From contig JAMOBD010000027.1 of the NCBI GenBank assembly GCA_039908345.1, positions 1 through 53,148 of the forward strand: a stretch of 53,148 nucleotides of DNA. The letters run 5' to 3'. This document shows, piece after piece, positions 52,823 to 53,148 of this stretch. Numbering within the stretch: the first letter of the stretch is position 1; each line of letters opens with the position of its first letter. The notes under the pieces were generated by a model. The model was not told where the DNA came from, did no database searches, and saw only the letters and a list, made by a program, of their open reading frames with translations. The DNA is from Magnetospirillum sp. WYHS-4 (GTDB lineage Bacteria; Pseudomonadota; Alphaproteobacteria; Rhodospirillales; GLO-3). Made by a program: the position numbers and the translations under genes.

Positions 52823-53148
52823 CTAGCTGAAGACCTCCAGCACCTCGCGGAAGCGCGAGAACACCTCGCCCAGCGCCGAGGCCATGCCCCAGCGCGCGCC
52901 CGGCATCCGCGCACGCAACTCGCGACCCGCGGTCAGGTGGTCGGCGTGCGCGTGCGTGTCGAGAATCCAGTGTACGTTGAGATCGAGGTCACGGACCAGG
53001 CGGCTCACGCGATCGAGCGAGTGCGCGCTCGTCAAGTGCGTCGCGGGATCGTAGTCGAGCACGGGGTCGATCACGACCGCGTCGCGTGTGAGTTCATCCC
53101 ACGCGACGTACGTCAGAGACGAAGTCGCCGGATCGAAGAAGGCGTGCA
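52823..53148 (-). CDS. Metallo-beta-lactamase-fold hydrolase, partial
   Basis: The frame is open at the window edge, so the first residues are outside. The visible 107 residues run from HAFFDPATSSLTYVAWDEL to a TAG directly abutting the next ATG. They include VVIDPVLDYDP and the metal motif THAHADHL, typical of ETHE1/persulfide-dioxygenase-like MBL proteins. The domain is cut off early: a full protein needs well over 200 residues. Codon style (frequent CGCG, ACGTACGTC) differs from the rest of the window, suggesting foreign DNA or a contig-end join. Confidence 0.65.
   Translation of the reverse strand, partial: HAFFDPATSSLTYVAWDELTRDAVVIDPVLDYDPATHLTSAHSLDRVSRLVRDLDLNVHWILDTHAHADHLTAGRELRARMPGARWGMASALGEVFSRFREVLEVFS

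Overview
The window is GC-rich DNA of an alphaproteobacterium, most likely a nitrogen-fixing, flagellated Rhodospirillaceae-type organism of the Magnetospirillum / Rhodospirillum / Azospirillum neighbourhood. The grounds are nifHDK with divergent draT-draG, the tsaE-amgK-murU-addB order, CIRCE-controlled groESL, a lone fliG, DUF2125, UPF0114 and NnrU-type genes, and a strong G/C third-position bias. One tRNA gene is present. I saw no rRNA and no CRISPR array. This is family-level pattern recognition, not a database result.

Layout. Positions 1-3.1 kb (minus): tsaE, amgK, murU and the start of addB, tightly overlapping. 3.1-5.85 kb: a rhodanese gene divergent from groES-groEL, with a CIRCE operator and a terminator. 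5.9-9.9 kb: a cheR-bacteriohemerythrin pair, a soluble multi-PAS histidine kinase and a UPF0114 membrane protein. 10-16 kb: an RND efflux pair convergent with a Cache-type histidine kinase. 16-20.7 kb: a complete type I secretion set (TolC, ABC, HlyD). 20.8-26.9 kb: the nitrogenase island. draT-draG diverges from nifHDK, and the shared 312-bp spacer holds two NifA-type sites (TGT-N10-ACA) and a -24/-12 promoter, so NifA/sigma54 drives synthesis while DraT/DraG switch NifH activity by ADP-ribosylation. 26.9-30.5 kb: a YqgE/AlgH-like protein, DUF2125, fliG, a 2Fe-2S ferredoxin and iscX.

30.5-32.5 kb is an accessory scar: a hemerythrin/transposase hybrid ORF, a Fic-domain gene with its own near-consensus promoter, a truncated tyrosine integrase and tRNA-Ala(CGC). 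32.6-35.6 kb returns to core genes (yggT, DUF167, folD, nnrU, an unknown gene).

35.8-47.4 kb is a decayed podovirus-like (T7-type) prophage: tail tubular A and B proteins, a gp14-like protein, tail fibre, probable small and clear large terminase, a small membrane protein and a cell-wall hydrolase. No portal, capsid, polymerase or integrase is present. Its left part is a mosaic of partial duplications, a pseudogene and an ORF that lost its stop codon.

47.8-52.8 kb (minus) is a second type I secretion pair whose reading frames overlap in series with a TerB/J-domain protein, a DMT transporter and an AmpD-type amidase. The ABC gene starts with a FlhB-like N-terminus in place of its first membrane helices, and it abuts a partial metallo-beta-lactamase-fold gene of visibly different codon style. 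This right edge is either a real chimera or an assembly join. The best candidates for a second look are that chimeric edge, the mosaic headless prophage, the Fic/tRNA scar and the coupled secretion operon.
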